Positions 7,345-15,665 of a stretch of DNA of 64,000 nt are shown piece by piece. Numbering within the stretch: the stretch's first letter is position 1; each line of letters opens with the position of its first letter. A program made the translations under genes and the position numbers. The stretch is from Candidatus Gastranaerophilales bacterium (GTDB lineage Bacteria > Cyanobacteriota > Vampirovibrionia > Gastranaerophilales > Gastranaerophilaceae), in contig CALUUJ010000010.1 of NCBI GenBank assembly GCA_944323935.1, forward strand, positions 1-64,000, written 5' to 3'. The notes beneath the pieces were generated by a model. The model ran no database searches. It worked only from the letters and a program-made list of their open reading frames with translations, and was not told the DNA's origin.

Positions 7345-8441
7345 TGGCTAAGTTTCCTGATATAAACGGTTTCAAAAGCGAAAATCTTTTAAAGAGTATT
7401 CTTAAAGATAAATTTGCACGTGTTGCATTCATTATATTATGTATTCTTTATTTATCCGTGTTTTTAGCTTCTTTTATAAGTCCTTATTCTAAGGATTATT
7501 CAAACAGAAATAAATCATATTGCCCGCCATCTAAAATATACATAATTAATGAAAAAGGTAAACTCTCCAAACCATATACTTATAACTATATAAGATATTT
7601 TGACAAAGAAAATTTTGACACAAAATATATAGAAGACAGAACAAAAAAGTACCAAGTAAAATATTTTGCAAAAGGTGAGAAATACAAGCTTTTTGGCTTT
7701 ATCCCGTTTGACAGGCATTTTTATGATGTCGAAAAAGGCGGAGAACTTTATCTGTTAGGAACGGATATTAACGGAAGAGATAATTTTTCACGTTTGTTAT
7801 ATGGCGGTCAGATATCGCTTACTATTGGATTTCTTGCTTTGCTCGTTTCATTCCCGTTAGGAATGCTGTATGGCGGGTTATCAGGTTATTTGGGCGGAAA
7901 AACAGACTTTATTATGATGAGAATATCAGAAGCAATTATGTCTATACCAAGTTTTTACCTTTTAATTATTTTGGCTTCGATTTTACCTGCGAATATGACA
8001 AGTGTGCAAAGGTTTACCCTTATCGTACTTATATTAGCATTAATAGGTTGGGCAGGATTCTCAAGAGTAGTAAGAGGTATGGTGCTTTCAATAAAGAAAA
8101 AAGAATTTGTAATAGCATCTGAAGCATTAGGTGCTTCAAACTTAAGAACAATAATTCATCATATTTTGCCTCAAACAATAAGCTATGTAATCATAGCAAT
8201 GACATTGAGTGTACCGTCTTATATATTATCGGAATCAGGTTTAAGTTTTCTTGGTTTAGGTATTCAACAACCTGATGCAAGTTGGGGAAATATGCTTAAA
8301 GAAGCTCAAGAATTCGTGAATATAATATCAAGACCTTGGCTGTTGACTCCCGGTTTCTTAATTTTTGTTGCGGTTTTATCTTTTAACGTGATTGGTGATA
8401 CAATTAGAGATGTATTGGATCCAAACAGCAGAGAAAGATAA
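7344..8441 (+). CDS. dppC: Oligopeptide/dipeptide ABC transporter permease, DppC/OppC type
   Basis: Second permease subunit, 365 aa, longer than the roughly 300 aa of E. coli DppC. The extra length is a periplasmic insert of about 70 residues between the first membrane segment and LLGTDINGRDNFSRLL, the conserved DppC motif. Such inserts are known in DppC proteins of other phyla. The EAA loop ASEALGASNLRTIIHHILPQ is present (near residue 255). It overlaps dppB by 1 bp and is 3 bp from the MgtC-like gene, so all three are probably one operon. Confidence 0.92.
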   Translation: MAKFPDINGFKSENLLKSILKDKFARVAFIILCILYLSVFLASFISPYSKDYSNRNKSYCPPSKIYIINEKGKLSKPYTYNYIRYFDKENFDTKYIEDRTKKYQVKYFAKGEKYKLFGFIPFDRHFYDVEKGGELYLLGTDINGRDNFSRLLYGGQISLTIGFLALLVSFPLGMLYGGLSGYLGGKTDFIMMRISEAIMSIPSFYLLIILASILPANMTSVQRFTLIVLILALIGWAGFSRVVRGMVLSIKKKEFVIASEALGASNLRTIIHHILPQTISYVIIAMTLSVPSYILSESGLSFLGLGIQQPDASWGNMLKEAQEFVNIISRPWLLTPGFLIFVAVLSFNVIGDTIRDVLDPNSRER

Positions 8442-8444
8442 AGA

Positions 8445-9158
8445 ATGCAAGATATATTACACTACATTCAAATTGAAAACGCAGATATTTTATTAAGAAT
8501 AATTTTTTCAATCATTTTAGGTTCAATAATAGGGCTTGAAAGAGAATTAACAAATAAATCCGCAGGGTTGAGAACTCAAATAATGGTATGCTTGGGTTCT
8601 TGCCTTTTTACAATACTTTCAATATACGGATTTTCTACCGCAGTAACCTTGTATCCTTTGGGTGATCCATCAAGAGTCGCTGCCCAAATTATTACCGGTA
8701 TAGGTTTCATCGGTGCAGGAACTGTCTTAAGACAAGGACTTACTGTTACAGGGTTAACTACAGCCTCTACATTATGGATTGTTGCAGCCATAGGTATGGC
8801 TTGCGGTTGCGGAAAGCTAAATATAGCAGTTGTTTCAACGATTCTTGCAGTTGCTATTCTTGTCTTGATTAGAATATTAGAAATGAAAATAATGCCTAAA
8901 AATCTAAAGCATTTACGTAAAATTAAAATCTCCTTTATATGTAAATATGATGAATATAATGAAGTTTATAAAAAATTAGTTGACTTGTTCCCTGAAATTA
9001 TTGATTATAACCATAAAACAGTTGACGAAGACGGAGATATGCTAAAAATAAATGCTAAAGTTTTTTCAACCGAAAAAAGTCCTGTTATTCATATATATAG
9101 GAAGCTTGAAGATATGAAAAATTTACAATCCGTAAGCGTTAAGGAAATTTTTGATTAA
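8445..9158 (+). CDS. MgtC/SapB family membrane protein
   Basis: A 237-aa protein with about four membrane segments in the first 140 residues. The family core is present: GSIIGLEREL, SAGLRTQIMVCLGSCLF, then AAQIITGIGFIGAGTVL and TASTLWIVAAIGMACG. The C-terminal 90 residues look soluble (ACT-like in relatives). MgtC proteins are linked to low-magnesium survival and control of membrane energetics; the role here is unknown. It lies 3 bp after dppC with no promoter seen between, so it is co-transcribed. Confidence 0.9.
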   Translation: MQDILHYIQIENADILLRIIFSIILGSIIGLERELTNKSAGLRTQIMVCLGSCLFTILSIYGFSTAVTLYPLGDPSRVAAQIITGIGFIGAGTVLRQGLTVTGLTTASTLWIVAAIGMACGCGKLNIAVVSTILAVAILVLIRILEMKIMPKNLKHLRKIKISFICKYDEYNEVYKKLVDLFPEIIDYNHKTVDEDGDMLKINAKVFSTEKSPVIHIYRKLEDMKNLQSVSVKEIFD

Positions 9159-9172
9159 AAAATTGAAAAAAG

Positions 9173-9181
9173 TGATATAAT
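9173..9181 (+). promoter_or_regulatory. Extended -10 promoter for the acyltransferase gene
   Basis: TGATATAAT is a perfect TGnTATAAT element. Predicted start near 9188 gives a 16-nt leader with AGGGA before the ATG at 9204. Confidence 0.55.
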
Positions 9182-9203
9182 CTAAATTGTTCAGGGATTA
9201 AGT

Positions 9204-10034
9204 ATGCAAAAGTCAGAGAAATTATATTCGGATATTCCTCCAACAAGGTTAAGAAACAGAAAAGAAAAATTTAGAAAAGCTCAAAATTTGCCGTTTTGGA
9301 CGTGGCTTGCCGACAGAATTTTATTCAGAATGCTAAGTCATAGATTTTATGCACTTAGAATAAAAAATTTAGAAGCTTTCAATGAACGAAGAGATAAAAG
9401 ATTTCCATCAATAATATATGCTCCGCATAATAACTGGTGGGATGGTATTGTTGGCTACAACTTGATGAGACGTGCTTTTAAAGTCAGAACAAGAATGATG
9501 ATTGAAGAAATGAACAGATTTCCTTTGTTCGCTTTAATCGGTGCTTTCCCTGTTAATAAAGCATCTGCTCAAGAAGCAATGATTTCTCTTAAATATATAG
9601 TCGATGATTTAAAAGACCCTGATATGGGATTTTGGATATTTCCGCAAGGTATTGTAAGACCGCCAAATTATAGACCAATAGAGTTCCAAACAGGTTTGGC
9701 TTATATAGCTCAAAATGTTGCAAAAAAACATGGTGGTGTAAATTTAATTCCAGTTGCTGTCAACTATACTTTTTTGCGTGAAGATAGACCTGAATGTCTT
9801 GCTGAAGTTGGTGAACCTATTATAATTACTGCCGAAAACTGCAAGTTTGACAGGCATGAATTTACTAAAAAAATTCAGAAAGAATTTGAAGATCTTTGTA
9901 ATGAACAACTTCAAACATTTTCGAAAGGCGAAGTTACGGGGTATGAGTATGTTTTTCGCCAAGATTTGCCTTGGAATAGAAAAATAGAAAAAAAATTAAA
10001 AAATATTGCTCTGGAAAATATTCAAGAAGAATAG
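9204..10034 (+). CDS. Lysophospholipid acyltransferase, PlsC-like
   Basis: A 276-aa member of the 1-acyl-glycerol-3-phosphate acyltransferase superfamily, acting at the inner membrane in phospholipid or related lipid synthesis. The catalytic HX4D motif is HNNWWD (near residue 75). Block III reads FPQGIVRPP in place of the usual FPEGTRS. Unlike typical PlsC it lacks a strong N-terminal membrane anchor. A second acyltransferase of the family is at 46716-47378, so this one may act on another substrate. AGGGA lies ahead of the ATG. Confidence 0.82.
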   Translation: MQKSEKLYSDIPPTRLRNRKEKFRKAQNLPFWTWLADRILFRMLSHRFYALRIKNLEAFNERRDKRFPSIIYAPHNNWWDGIVGYNLMRRAFKVRTRMMIEEMNRFPLFALIGAFPVNKASAQEAMISLKYIVDDLKDPDMGFWIFPQGIVRPPNYRPIEFQTGLAYIAQNVAKKHGGVNLIPVAVNYTFLREDRPECLAEVGEPIIITAENCKFDRHEFTKKIQKEFEDLCNEQLQTFSKGEVTGYEYVFRQDLPWNRKIEKKLKNIALENIQEE

Positions 10035-10126
10035 TTTTGTAACTTTTGTAACAATTAGCGATTTTGATGAAATTTCATAATGAATCTAAACTTTATATAA
10101 ATATATAAGTTTATTTTGGGTTGCTT

Positions 10127-10315
10127 ATGGAGATATATTCTGACTTAGACTTAGATAATGATATAAAATATGTAAAAGCTGCAATTAATAAGTATACGAA
10201 TATATACAAAAAATTTGAGCAGAATATTAATGTTGCAAATAAGATTTTTGCGACAAGGTTCTGTTTTATTTGTTTCCAGTTTAGAAATATATTTGATAAA
10301 AGTTTGTGGCTTTGA
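10127..10315 (+). CDS. Possible small protein, unknown
   Basis: A 62-aa reading frame starting MEIYSDLDLDNDIKYVKAA from the ATG at 10127 (a TTG lies two codons upstream). It fills the space between the acyltransferase and hpt and ends next to the hpt stop codon. The N-terminal half is polar and helical, the C-terminal half rich in Phe and Cys. Only a weak TTGGG precedes it. I recognise no family; it could be a chance frame. The 92 bp upstream hold an AT-rich imperfect hairpin (AAACTTTATA at 10089 with ATATAAGTTT) and nothing else I can name. Confidence 0.3.
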   Translation: MEIYSDLDLDNDIKYVKAAINKYTNIYKKFEQNINVANKIFATRFCFICFQFRNIFDKSLWL

Positions 10316-10861
10316 TTAATTTGCGAAATATCCTATATAAGGAAGATTCCTGTAATATCCTTTATAGTCTAAGCCATAGCCGACAACAAATTTATCGTCA
10401 ATCTCAAATCCGTAAAAATCGGGTTCGATATCTATTTGTCTTGCGCATTTTTTATTTAAAAGAGAAGTAAAAACAAGCTTTTTGGGGTGATGTTTAATTT
10501 TAAATAAATCAGTCAAAAATCTTGCGGTTAAACCTGTATCAATAATGTCTTCAACAATTAAAACATTCTTTTCATGCAAATTTGGCAGAGTTAAATCTAT
10601 CGCCTGCAAGTTGTTAGTTGATTTTGTTTCATGACCATAACTCGAAATTCTAATGAACTCCATTTGTATAGGGTGTTTGAAAAGTTTAACTAAATCTGTA
10701 CAAAACATAACAGAACCTTTCAACACACATATTACATATATTTCTTCATCTTCAGGAAAAGTTTTTTCAATATCTTCTGCCAGTGTTATTAATTTTTTCT
10801 TGATTTCATCTTCTGAAATCAAAACCTTTAACTCATCAATCTTTTTGTCTAGTATTACCAT
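10316..10861 (-). CDS. hpt: Hypoxanthine phosphoribosyltransferase
   Basis: Purine salvage enzyme converting hypoxanthine or guanine plus PRPP to IMP or GMP. The 181-aa protein carries the PRPP-binding motif VLIVEDIIDTGLT (near residue 96) and the DFYGFEIDDKFVVGYGLDY segment at the C-terminus. It overlaps the end of tilS by 26 bp, a common tilS-hpt arrangement in bacteria. Confidence 0.95.
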   Translation of the reverse strand: MVILDKKIDELKVLISEDEIKKKLITLAEDIEKTFPEDEEIYVICVLKGSVMFCTDLVKLFKHPIQMEFIRISSYGHETKSTNNLQAIDLTLPNLHEKNVLIVEDIIDTGLTARFLTDLFKIKHHPKKLVFTSLLNKKCARQIDIEPDFYGFEIDDKFVVGYGLDYKGYYRNLPYIGYFAN

Positions 10862-12215
10862 TTTCCGGACTCTCCATCTTTAACTTATGCGTCGGCAATT
10901 CTTTTGTACGCAATTTTTCACTAAGCCCTACGCCTACTGCCCACAAAACCTCATTTTCTTTACATAAAAGGACTATTTTATCTCTGTCGTGTTCAGGAAT
11001 ATTTTTGTTTATAAAATATTTTTTTAACTTCATTTTCCCTTGCATTCCAAATGGTTGAATAATATCTCCGTTTCTTCTTGTTCTTATTGTTAAGGGAAAA
11101 TCTATATTTGTTAAGTCTACATATGCAGAATTGCTTATTGCTTTTGGAAACTTAGTGATTTTTTCATTTGTATTTTCTATTAATATTTTGTATTCATCGC
11201 CAAAGTCATATGAACCAGATTCATTTATATTTATTTCTTCTTCAATTTTTTTGTAATGTTCGGAATGTATAAAATAGGTATATTTATGTGAAACAAAAAG
11301 CCATTTATCGTTAGCTATAGAAAGAGTTTTTCCTGTTTTGGATTTTTGATTTTCCACTATAAAATTTATTAATTCCTGAATTTTAGAAAAGCTTGGTTCA
11401 ATTTCATTATTTACTAATAATTTATACACAAAATGCTGCTTTATTGCAGAATTTAAAATAAGAAAATTTTGAGTAAGCCATTTATTCCCAACCGTAATTT
11501 GATTTTCAATATTTTGCATTAATTCATTTATGATTTTATTGTTTCCTGTCGCAATATCTGCAAGCGTAATTAAAGAATTTTCTATATTCGGATTAATTAA
11601 CTTTATAGCAGGCATAATATTGTGTCTTATATTATTTCTTGCATATTTTGTATTTGCATTGCTTGAATCATTGTTTGGATATAATTCATTTTTTATGCAA
11701 TATTCTTCAATATCTTTTCGTGAAAAATTTAATATCGGACGTATAACCTTGAATCCGCCTAAATCACGAAGTTCTCTAATCCCTTCAAGTCCGTTTAAAC
11801 CCGTTCCTTTTATAATTCTATATAAAATTGTTTCTGCATTATCACTTTTTGTATGAGCTGTTAATATTGCATCAGCTTCAAATTCTTCTGCACATCGCTT
11901 GAAAAAATCATAACGCATTTCTCTTGCTACAACTTCAGTTGCTTTGGTTCCTTCTGCTAATGTATCTGATATAAATGTAATATCATTTTCTTCACAGAAT
12001 GCAAGACAGCGCTCTTTTTCGGCTTCTGATTCTTTACCGCGCCAGTTATGGTTTAAATGAGCAGCTACGAGTAAAAAGCCATACTCTTTTGAAAGTTTAT
12101 TCATTATGTCTAAAAGACACATAGAATCCCAACCGCCCGAGAAACCAACTATAAAAGTTGTTTCACAGGAAATATCCACGTATTTTTTTAAAATGTTCCT
12201 GACAGTTTCTTTCAT
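10836..12215 (-). CDS. tilS: tRNA(Ile)-lysidine synthase
   Basis: Modifies the wobble C of tRNA-Ile(CAU) to lysidine with ATP and lysine, which is essential for AUA decoding. The 459-aa protein has the N-type ATP-pyrophosphatase motif GFSGGWDSM (near residue 24), then the LTAHTKSDNAETILYRIIKGTGLNGL segment, and the C-terminal TilS domain with DIIQPFGMQGKMKLKKYF. The ATG at 12215 directly follows a strong -10 element with no ribosome site, so this mRNA may be leaderless. Confidence 0.95.
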   Translation of the reverse strand: MKETVRNILKKYVDISCETTFIVGFSGGWDSMCLLDIMNKLSKEYGFLLVAAHLNHNWRGKESEAEKERCLAFCEENDITFISDTLAEGTKATEVVAREMRYDFFKRCAEEFEADAILTAHTKSDNAETILYRIIKGTGLNGLEGIRELRDLGGFKVIRPILNFSRKDIEEYCIKNELYPNNDSSNANTKYARNNIRHNIMPAIKLINPNIENSLITLADIATGNNKIINELMQNIENQITVGNKWLTQNFLILNSAIKQHFVYKLLVNNEIEPSFSKIQELINFIVENQKSKTGKTLSIANDKWLFVSHKYTYFIHSEHYKKIEEEININESGSYDFGDEYKILIENTNEKITKFPKAISNSAYVDLTNIDFPLTIRTRRNGDIIQPFGMQGKMKLKKYFINKNIPEHDRDKIVLLCKENEVLWAVGVGLSEKLRTKELPTHKLKMESPENGNTRQKD

Positions 12216-12222
12216 CTCTTAC

Positions 12223-12231
12223 ATTATAACA
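12223..12231 (-). promoter_or_regulatory. Extended -10 promoter of tilS-hpt, probably leaderless
   Basis: On the - strand TGTTATAAT is followed by GTAAGAG and then the ATG of tilS. The first base of the ATG is 8 nt after the -10, so the transcript would begin at or one base before the start codon. The nonamer is the same as the one closing each CRISPR repeat. Confidence 0.55.
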
Positions 12232-12245
12232 GATTTCTCAATATT

Positions 12246-13733
12246 TTACCTGTCTGTTTCTATTTTATTTTCCTTATTGTATTTATCAAGTGCCTTAGCA
12301 CAATCTGTTAAGTCCCAATAATCATTTTTTATATCAATTGCTGTGCCAAAAGGAATTGACATTTTCTTATCTGAGATAACATATAATCTATTTCTGAAAG
12401 TACCGTTACCGGGATCTTGAGGTTTATCATATGAAAGCAATAATGTTTTTTGTTTATACTCTTTTGAAAATAATATACTTGTAGCCGGGAATATTCCGTG
12501 CCATATGTAGCGTCTTAATTCTTTATTATGAAATCCTGAAATTTCTTCATGTTCGGATGGTATATACAGTAATCCATTATAGTTTTGTAGTTCGTTTCGC
12601 ATATATTCTATATTTTTATTCCAATAATATGTATTTACCATTTGCCAACTTGTCTGAAAAATGCAGCATATTAATGCTATACATATGAAATTTATGTATC
12701 TTTTTTCATTTATTTTGTCCGATACCATATCCTTAATTACTAAAATAGTGAATAATATTGGTATAAACCAACAAGGAATTGTTCTTAAATGTCCTTCCCA
12801 CATTGGATAAATGGATGTTAAAGGAGTATTTAATAAATATATTAATGTTATTGTGTACGTAATAAAAATTGAACTCATTAATAATTTAGATATTTGTTCT
12901 TTTTTCAATGAGATCAAAATCAAGATAATAATTGTTATTATGGAAAATAAAGTATTTAGTTCAAGTAAATGGGGAAAATAATCAGTTGCTTCTCCAATAT
13001 AGCGAATAATTTCTCCTCTTTCACCATCTGTTTTTAACATAAAGATTATGTTATATATGCTTGCAGCTAAAGAACCAACTCCAATTAATGTTTTTACACA
13101 TTGATTCTTAAAATCTTTTTCCTGCATAACATAATGAAAATGTGCAAAGAAAAATATAATTCCAAGAAAAGCAACATATTCATATGTTCCGAACATCATT
13201 GTTAATAAAAATAATATAAAAATAATATCTGTTTTTTTATAATCTATTTTTGCACAAAGATAATTCCACAGAATAAAATGAAGGGAAACCCCAATAATAG
13301 ATTCAACTACAGAAAAAATCATAAAAGGACAAATAATTACACCATATGTGAAAATATTCCAAAATAAAATATCTATCCTTTTTGTTCTTTTTGTCAGAAG
13401 AAAATTCCATAATAAAAATATTATAGGAAGTGCAAATTGTACAAAAGAATATATTCCCATTAGAACAAATTTATTTGTTATATGTAAAATAGAATGTGCA
13501 AATATAGCAGGATATTGCATTAAGAAAGATATCATAAATCTAGGATGGGTTTCATCAAAAGATAATTTATATATTTCAGATGAAAAATTATTTAATAAAT
13601 CCAACATATAAAAACCACCATCACAATACATTCCTCGCATTGTAATAGTGGCATATATAATATGAATTATTGAAATGATGATAAAAGCAACAAAAAGTAT
13701 TTTTAATAGCTTGTTATTTTTTAATTCTTCCAT
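12246..13733 (-). CDS. Polytopic membrane protein, possible GT-C glycosyltransferase
   Basis: A 495-aa protein with about ten to twelve predicted membrane segments. A first hydrophobic helix (residues 9-30) is followed by a periplasmic loop with MYCDGGFYMLDLL. GT-C fold enzymes, which move sugars from lipid carriers, often hold an acidic motif in this loop. A soluble C-terminal stretch (about 380-495) is typical of some members. I cannot assign substrate. GGAGGATTAGA precedes the ATG at 13733. It is downstream of nothing obvious and 30 bp from the tilS start, on the same strand. Confidence 0.6.
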   Translation of the reverse strand: MEELKNNKLLKILFVAFIIISIIHIIYATITMRGMYCDGGFYMLDLLNNFSSEIYKLSFDETHPRFMISFLMQYPAIFAHSILHITNKFVLMGIYSFVQFALPIIFLLWNFLLTKRTKRIDILFWNIFTYGVIICPFMIFSVVESIIGVSLHFILWNYLCAKIDYKKTDIIFILFLLTMMFGTYEYVAFLGIIFFFAHFHYVMQEKDFKNQCVKTLIGVGSLAASIYNIIFMLKTDGERGEIIRYIGEATDYFPHLLELNTLFSIITIIILILISLKKEQISKLLMSSIFITYTITLIYLLNTPLTSIYPMWEGHLRTIPCWFIPILFTILVIKDMVSDKINEKRYINFICIALICCIFQTSWQMVNTYYWNKNIEYMRNELQNYNGLLYIPSEHEEISGFHNKELRRYIWHGIFPATSILFSKEYKQKTLLLSYDKPQDPGNGTFRNRLYVISDKKMSIPFGTAIDIKNDYWDLTDCAKALDKYNKENKIETDR

Positions 13734-13868
13734 TCTAATCCTCCGAAATTATTATATACAATTTATAGTTTTTAAAGCAAAATGTTTATTGCCGAAAAAT
13801 AAACGATTAGGGAATAAATTTTATTAATGTATAGTATAGACTTTGATTAAAAAGTGAAAGGAGTAATT

Positions 13869-14237
13869 ATGCTATATAAAATTTTTGAAATAGAAGACTT
13901 GATAAGTGATAAAGATTCTAAACGTGAAATTATAAACTTAATGGAAAATAATGGAGCACATCTAAAATTAATTTCACTAAAAAAACATGAAGAAATAGAA
14001 GCTCATATGTCACATAGTGATGCTTGTATTTATGTAAATGATGGAGAAATAGAATTGACCTTTAATCCTAATGATAATTGCACTTGTCAAGCATGCGGAT
14101 GTGAGATATCAAATGAAAATAAAAAAGAAGATAAAAAGTATAAATTAAAAAAAGGACAAATTTTCTTTTTTGAAAAAAATACGACACATTCTGTTAAAGC
14201 ATTGAAAGATTCAATTTTTCTATTGATTAAAATTTAG
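13869..14237 (+). CDS. Small cupin-fold protein
   Basis: A 122-aa protein starting MLYKIFEIEDLI, preceded by AAAGGAG at the right distance; a GTG five codons upstream is possible but overlaps that ribosome site. The cupin pattern is visible: KKHEEIEAHMSHSDACIYVNDGEIEL, then KKGQIFFFEKNTTHSVKAL. A CTCQACGC cluster (near residues 75-82) sits between the two cupin motifs and may bind metal. Function unknown; stand-alone cupins often bind metal or sugars. Confidence 0.75.
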   Translation: MLYKIFEIEDLISDKDSKREIINLMENNGAHLKLISLKKHEEIEAHMSHSDACIYVNDGEIELTFNPNDNCTCQACGCEISNENKKEDKKYKLKKGQIFFFEKNTTHSVKALKDSIFLLIKI

Positions 14238-14261
14238 AAATAATGACTATAGTCTTTAAAT

Positions 14262-14290
14262 TTGAATGATTAAAATAATTCGTTTATAAT
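14262..14290 (+). promoter_or_regulatory. Promoter of the M48-like gene pair
   Basis: TTGAAT (14262-14267, 4/6), exactly 17 bp, TATAAT (14285-14290, perfect). Start expected near 14297; the coding region begins at 14317 after GAGTTGGA. Confidence 0.65.
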
Positions 14291-14316
14291 AGATTTTGAA
14301 AGAGTTGGAATTTATT

Positions 14317-15015
14317 ATGAAACGAATTATTTTATTGATTGCATTGTTTTTTGCATTTGCGTGCACGATTGTTTTTGCAAATGATGCAGATTTAAGTTCT
14401 CTTAAAAATGATATTGAAATACAGAAAAGAATAAGTAATATCGGGTTTAGATTGTTAAATGCGAATAAGATTGATGTACGGATGATTTTTGTATATCAAG
14501 ACAAAGAAAAACTTATGAAAGTTGAGCCCGGTCTTATGAAAAGGCAGATTATAATATATGATAAAACAATACAATTTGCGTCATCAGATGATGAGGTAGC
14601 AGCATATTTAGCACGTGAAATTTGTAAAAGTGCAGAATCGTACTCGGGTGCGTTTAAAGGGTTTGTTTCTTCTGCACAAATTAAGATGGCGCCAAAAAAA
14701 TATGAATTGTTCTTTGATAAAAGAGCTATTGATTTTATGGTTATGGCCGGATATAATCCTCTCGGCTTTATAACGTTCATCCATAAATCTCAACCGCAGA
14801 AAAGATTTGATAAAGTTTCAAGACATAATTTAACATCTAAACGATTAGCTAATATATATGAATATATATATACAAAATATCCATATTTTCTTGCTAATAA
14901 TGAGTATCTGGATAATGAAACTTATCAACATTTTCTTTTAACTTCTATAGAAAACAGAAAAAAATTAAATAAAAAAATAAAATCAGGATCTAAGAAAGCA
15001 GCTGATTATGAATAA
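14317..15015 (+). CDS. Secreted M48-like protein without a catalytic motif
   Basis: A 232-aa protein starting MKRIILLIALFFAFACT, a clear signal peptide with likely cleavage after VFA. SSDDEVAAYLAREICKSAES (near residue 98) lines up with the M48 metalloprotease segment 'dDElAavlaHEigH', but both zinc-binding His are replaced (REICK). Downstream, FMVMAGYNPLGF and RHNLTSKRLANI resemble the M48 'AGYdP' and 'HPst.eRi' motifs. So the fold is probably M48-like but inactive. An alternative is that the resemblance is by chance in a helical protein. It overlaps the next gene by 8 bp. Confidence 0.65.
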   Translation: MKRIILLIALFFAFACTIVFANDADLSSLKNDIEIQKRISNIGFRLLNANKIDVRMIFVYQDKEKLMKVEPGLMKRQIIIYDKTIQFASSDDEVAAYLAREICKSAESYSGAFKGFVSSAQIKMAPKKYELFFDKRAIDFMVMAGYNPLGFITFIHKSQPQKRFDKVSRHNLTSKRLANIYEYIYTKYPYFLANNEYLDNETYQHFLLTSIENRKKLNKKIKSGSKKAADYE

Positions 15016-15595
15016 AATACTTAATAAACTGTTTTCTGTTATTTTTGCTTTTTTTCTTTTTGCAAGTATGTCTGTAAAAGCAACAGAAGATGATGAGATT
15101 ACAAAAGAACTGTTAAAATATGCTGATATAAAAAATCCTCAAACCAATTTAAAATATAATTATGAGTCTGTTGAAAGAGTGCCTATTAAACTGCAAATAA
15201 TTAATCCTATTTCAACTAAAAACGAAAGTATTACAGAAGGTCAGGTTATAGATTTTATTGTAAAAGAAGATGTAAAATATAATTCTAAAATTATAGTAAA
15301 AAAAGGTACAAAGGTTACAGGAGTTGTTCAGACGTATATGGACAGGGGGTTAAACGGTGTTCCTGCTATTTTGATAATCGATGATTTCGAAATAGAGGGA
15401 ATCAATAAAAATAGGTTGAAAGCAACATACATCAAAAGAGGACAAAATAGAACTTTAATTGTTTTGCCTATAAAATGGGCTTTAACAATAATACCATTTG
15501 CTGGATATGTTTCTAACTTTATAATAGGTGGGCATGCCAATATAAAAAAGAAAAATACTGTTATTCTTTTTTATTACCCTAATTGGAGTAAATAA
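15008..15595 (+). CDS. Secreted protein of unknown function
   Basis: A 195-aa protein with a signal peptide (MNKILNKLFSVIFAFFLFAS, cleavage near VKA). The rest is beta-rich with GQVIDFIVKEDV and KKGTKVTGVVQTYMDRG, and a hydrophobic stretch around LPIKWALTIIPFAGYV (near 155-170). I do not recognise a family. It overlaps the M48-like gene by 8 bp and shares its export signal, so the two proteins probably act together in the periplasm. Confidence 0.7.
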   Translation: MNKILNKLFSVIFAFFLFASMSVKATEDDEITKELLKYADIKNPQTNLKYNYESVERVPIKLQIINPISTKNESITEGQVIDFIVKEDVKYNSKIIVKKGTKVTGVVQTYMDRGLNGVPAILIIDDFEIEGINKNRLKATYIKRGQNRTLIVLPIKWALTIIPFAGYVSNFIIGGHANIKKKNTVILFYYPNWSK

Positions 15596-15609
15596 TAAGA
15601 TAATTGATA

Positions 15610-15635
15610 TTGACATTAACACTTGTTAATAAGTA
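15610..15635 (+). promoter_or_regulatory. Candidate promoter with palindrome upstream of mscS
   Basis: TTGACA (15610-15615) is a perfect -35. It is followed at once by a 7-2-7 perfect palindrome, ATTAACACTTGTTAAT (15615-15630), which would lie in the spacer and suits an operator. The -10 is weak (TAAATA at 15634). Confidence 0.35.
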
Positions 15636-15665
15636 AATAAATATATTATTTAAGGGAGAAAAATT

